Made by a program: the position numbers and the translations under genes. From Porticoccaceae bacterium (GTDB lineage: Bacteria > Pseudomonadota > Gammaproteobacteria > Pseudomonadales > Porticoccaceae), in NCBI GenBank assembly GCA_028822945.1, contig JAPKCN010000021.1:1-14889 (forward strand): a DNA stretch of 14,889 nt, given 5' to 3'. The notes under the pieces were generated by a model, which worked only from the letters and a program-made list of their open reading frames with translations, did no database searches and had not been told where the DNA came from. Below, piece by piece: positions 14,050-14,889 of this stretch. The first letter of the stretch is position 1. Each line of letters opens with the position of its first letter.

Positions 14050-14081
14050 CCGATCTCTAGAATGGAAAGATCGGTGTTTTT
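14050..14081 (+). terminator. Possible weak terminator after serA
   Basis: CCGATCT (14050-14056) and AGATCGG (14068-14074) form a 7-bp stem with an 11-base loop, followed by TGTTTTTG. It is 128 bp beyond the serA stop and could end the serC-serA transcript. It also codes for part of the regulator pseudogene on the other strand, so it may be chance. Confidence 0.3.
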
Positions 14082-14794
14082 GAGTAGATCACAGGCAAAG
14101 TTCATGCGTACTTCATTGTGATACGTTCTGGGTATTTTGCCGATCGCAGCTTTGAACCTACGATTAAAGTTGAGTTTTTGAAAATTTTTTTACGAGAACT
14201 GTGATAGAAGGGAGTACTTACTTAAGTTGTCTTGTAGCTATATCTTCGCTTGTACAATCAACTCGTCGCTGAGTTTCAGTTGATGCTCGTCTTTGTAACC
14301 AACGGTATCTGATAAATTTCGTCTCTCGTGATAAAAATTGCGTTGTGCCTGGCGCGCAATAATCCGGTCAAAAATACGTTCTACTTGGTATACGAGAAAC
14401 TCTGCTATTGCGTTGATGCTTGCAGAGCAGTAAATATTTCCAGTTTGTGCAGTGAAGTGCTGACGCTTCAAGTTTGAATAGCTTTTTTGTAATTGATCGA
14501 AGTAGTGCCAATGTGTGGTTGCCGGCTTGTCCTCGAGAAGTCCGGCCTCAGCCAGAAAACATACGTCGGTACCCACCGCTGTAAAGCGACTGTTGCGTTG
14601 GTGTTGACGGCGTAACCATGGTGTTAGTGCCTTGGCGCGCTTGATGACCGGCCGCGGATTGCGCCATAGCGCCGGGAGATGGATAAGGTCATTTGGAAAT
14701 TAATCATTGAAGCTATGGGTGGGATGAAGCTCAAAATCGACTGGTGTTTGCACCGGAAAATCGTTAGTCGAAACTTGGCGAATCACCACTTCAC

Positions 14795-14811
14795 TGGCGT
14801 GGCGTGGCGTG
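14795..14811. repeat. Tandem TGGCG repeat causing the frameshift in the regulator pseudogene
   Basis: Three full copies of TGGCG plus TG stand in tandem. Removing one 5-bp copy restores a single continuous frame on the minus strand, reading ...IARASSRHASEVVIRQVST, which is what the family would predict. The most economical explanation is one slippage event that added a copy. Confidence 0.85.
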
Positions 14812-14889
14812 AACTTGCGCGAGCAATCGAACCAGCAAAATTAAAAATTTCAGCGGCAAAGGTACTGCTGGTTACCAGCATGCTATCAC

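Larger units (their letters stand above)
13950..14889 (-). pseudogene. Decayed GlxA-type AraC-family transcriptional regulator, 5' end outside window
   Basis: Reading the minus strand from the right edge gives a recognisable regulator with an N-terminal DJ-1/glutamine-amidotransferase-like domain and a C-terminal AraC helix-turn-helix. Recognisable pieces are TSSTFAAEIFNFAGSIAR, then DLIHLPALWRNPRP, VGTDVCFLAEAGLL, PATTHWHYFDQL and the DNA-binding signature NFNRRFKAAIGKIP with LLKNTDLSILEIGSFSGF. It is broken by a frameshift at about 14795-14811 and by stops at 14700-14702 (TAA), 14238-14240 (TAG), 14190-14192 (TAA) and 13995-13997 (TAG). Between these the frame is otherwise intact, so decay seems recent. 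The longest surviving open piece is 14238-14576. Roughly 15-30 N-terminal residues lie beyond the window. The exact 3' end is uncertain; family likeness persists to about 13950. Confidence 0.9.

Noticed and set aside
14238..14576. A separate 112-residue gene on the minus strand starting at a GTG
   Set aside because: It is only the longest unbroken piece of the GlxA-type pseudogene. The same frame continues with family-like sequence on both sides of its ends.

Overview
The window reads as chromosomal DNA of a gammaproteobacterium, probably marine and related to the Pseudomonas/Cellvibrio-type lineages. The grounds are gene content, gene order and close similarity of conserved motifs to the Pseudomonas and E. 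coli proteins. I see no rRNA, tRNA, IS element, phage gene or CRISPR array. Most of it is ordinary, well-packed core genome.

Layout. (1) 1-3239: the distal part of an aa3-type cytochrome c oxidase assembly cluster. A DUF2909 twin-membrane protein lies on the minus strand and is cut by the window edge. On the plus strand follow SURF1, a CxxxC thioredoxin-like membrane protein, heme O synthase (cyoE/ctaB) and an SCO1/SenC copper chaperone. The heme A synthase gene (ctaA/COX15) that usually sits just before cyoE is absent. (2) 3258-6235: a complete zinc-uptake locus. zur-znuC-znuB are on the minus strand with overlapping ends and diverge from znuA on the plus strand. A 23-bp palindrome in the shared intergenic region matches a Zur box. 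(3) 6346-10040: polA and engB face each other. The 272-bp gap between them holds a strong candidate for an ErsA/Spot 42-position small RNA, with a sigma-E/AlgU-like promoter, a C-rich loop and an intrinsic terminator. (4) 10138-11494: diheme cytochrome c4 and a DsbA-family thiol oxidoreductase with a lipobox-like N-terminus. (5) 11610-13921: a serC (alternative family) and serA pair for serine biosynthesis. (6) about 13950 to the right edge, minus strand: a decaying GlxA-type AraC-family regulator gene with a 5-bp tandem-duplication frameshift and four in-frame stops.

How the parts connect. Segments 1 and 4 share a theme of respiratory redox-protein maturation: copper and heme delivery to the oxidase, a cytochrome c4 electron carrier, and periplasmic thiol oxidation. 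Segment 2 is a self-contained zinc-responsive regulon. Several of these blocks lie on the two flanks of the replication origin in Pseudomonas aeruginosa, where they are well separated. Here they are adjacent, which suggests an origin-proximal location and a rearrangement relative to Pseudomonas. The best candidates for something undescribed are the sRNA between polA and engB and its possible pairing to the engB leader. I found no novel multi-gene system.
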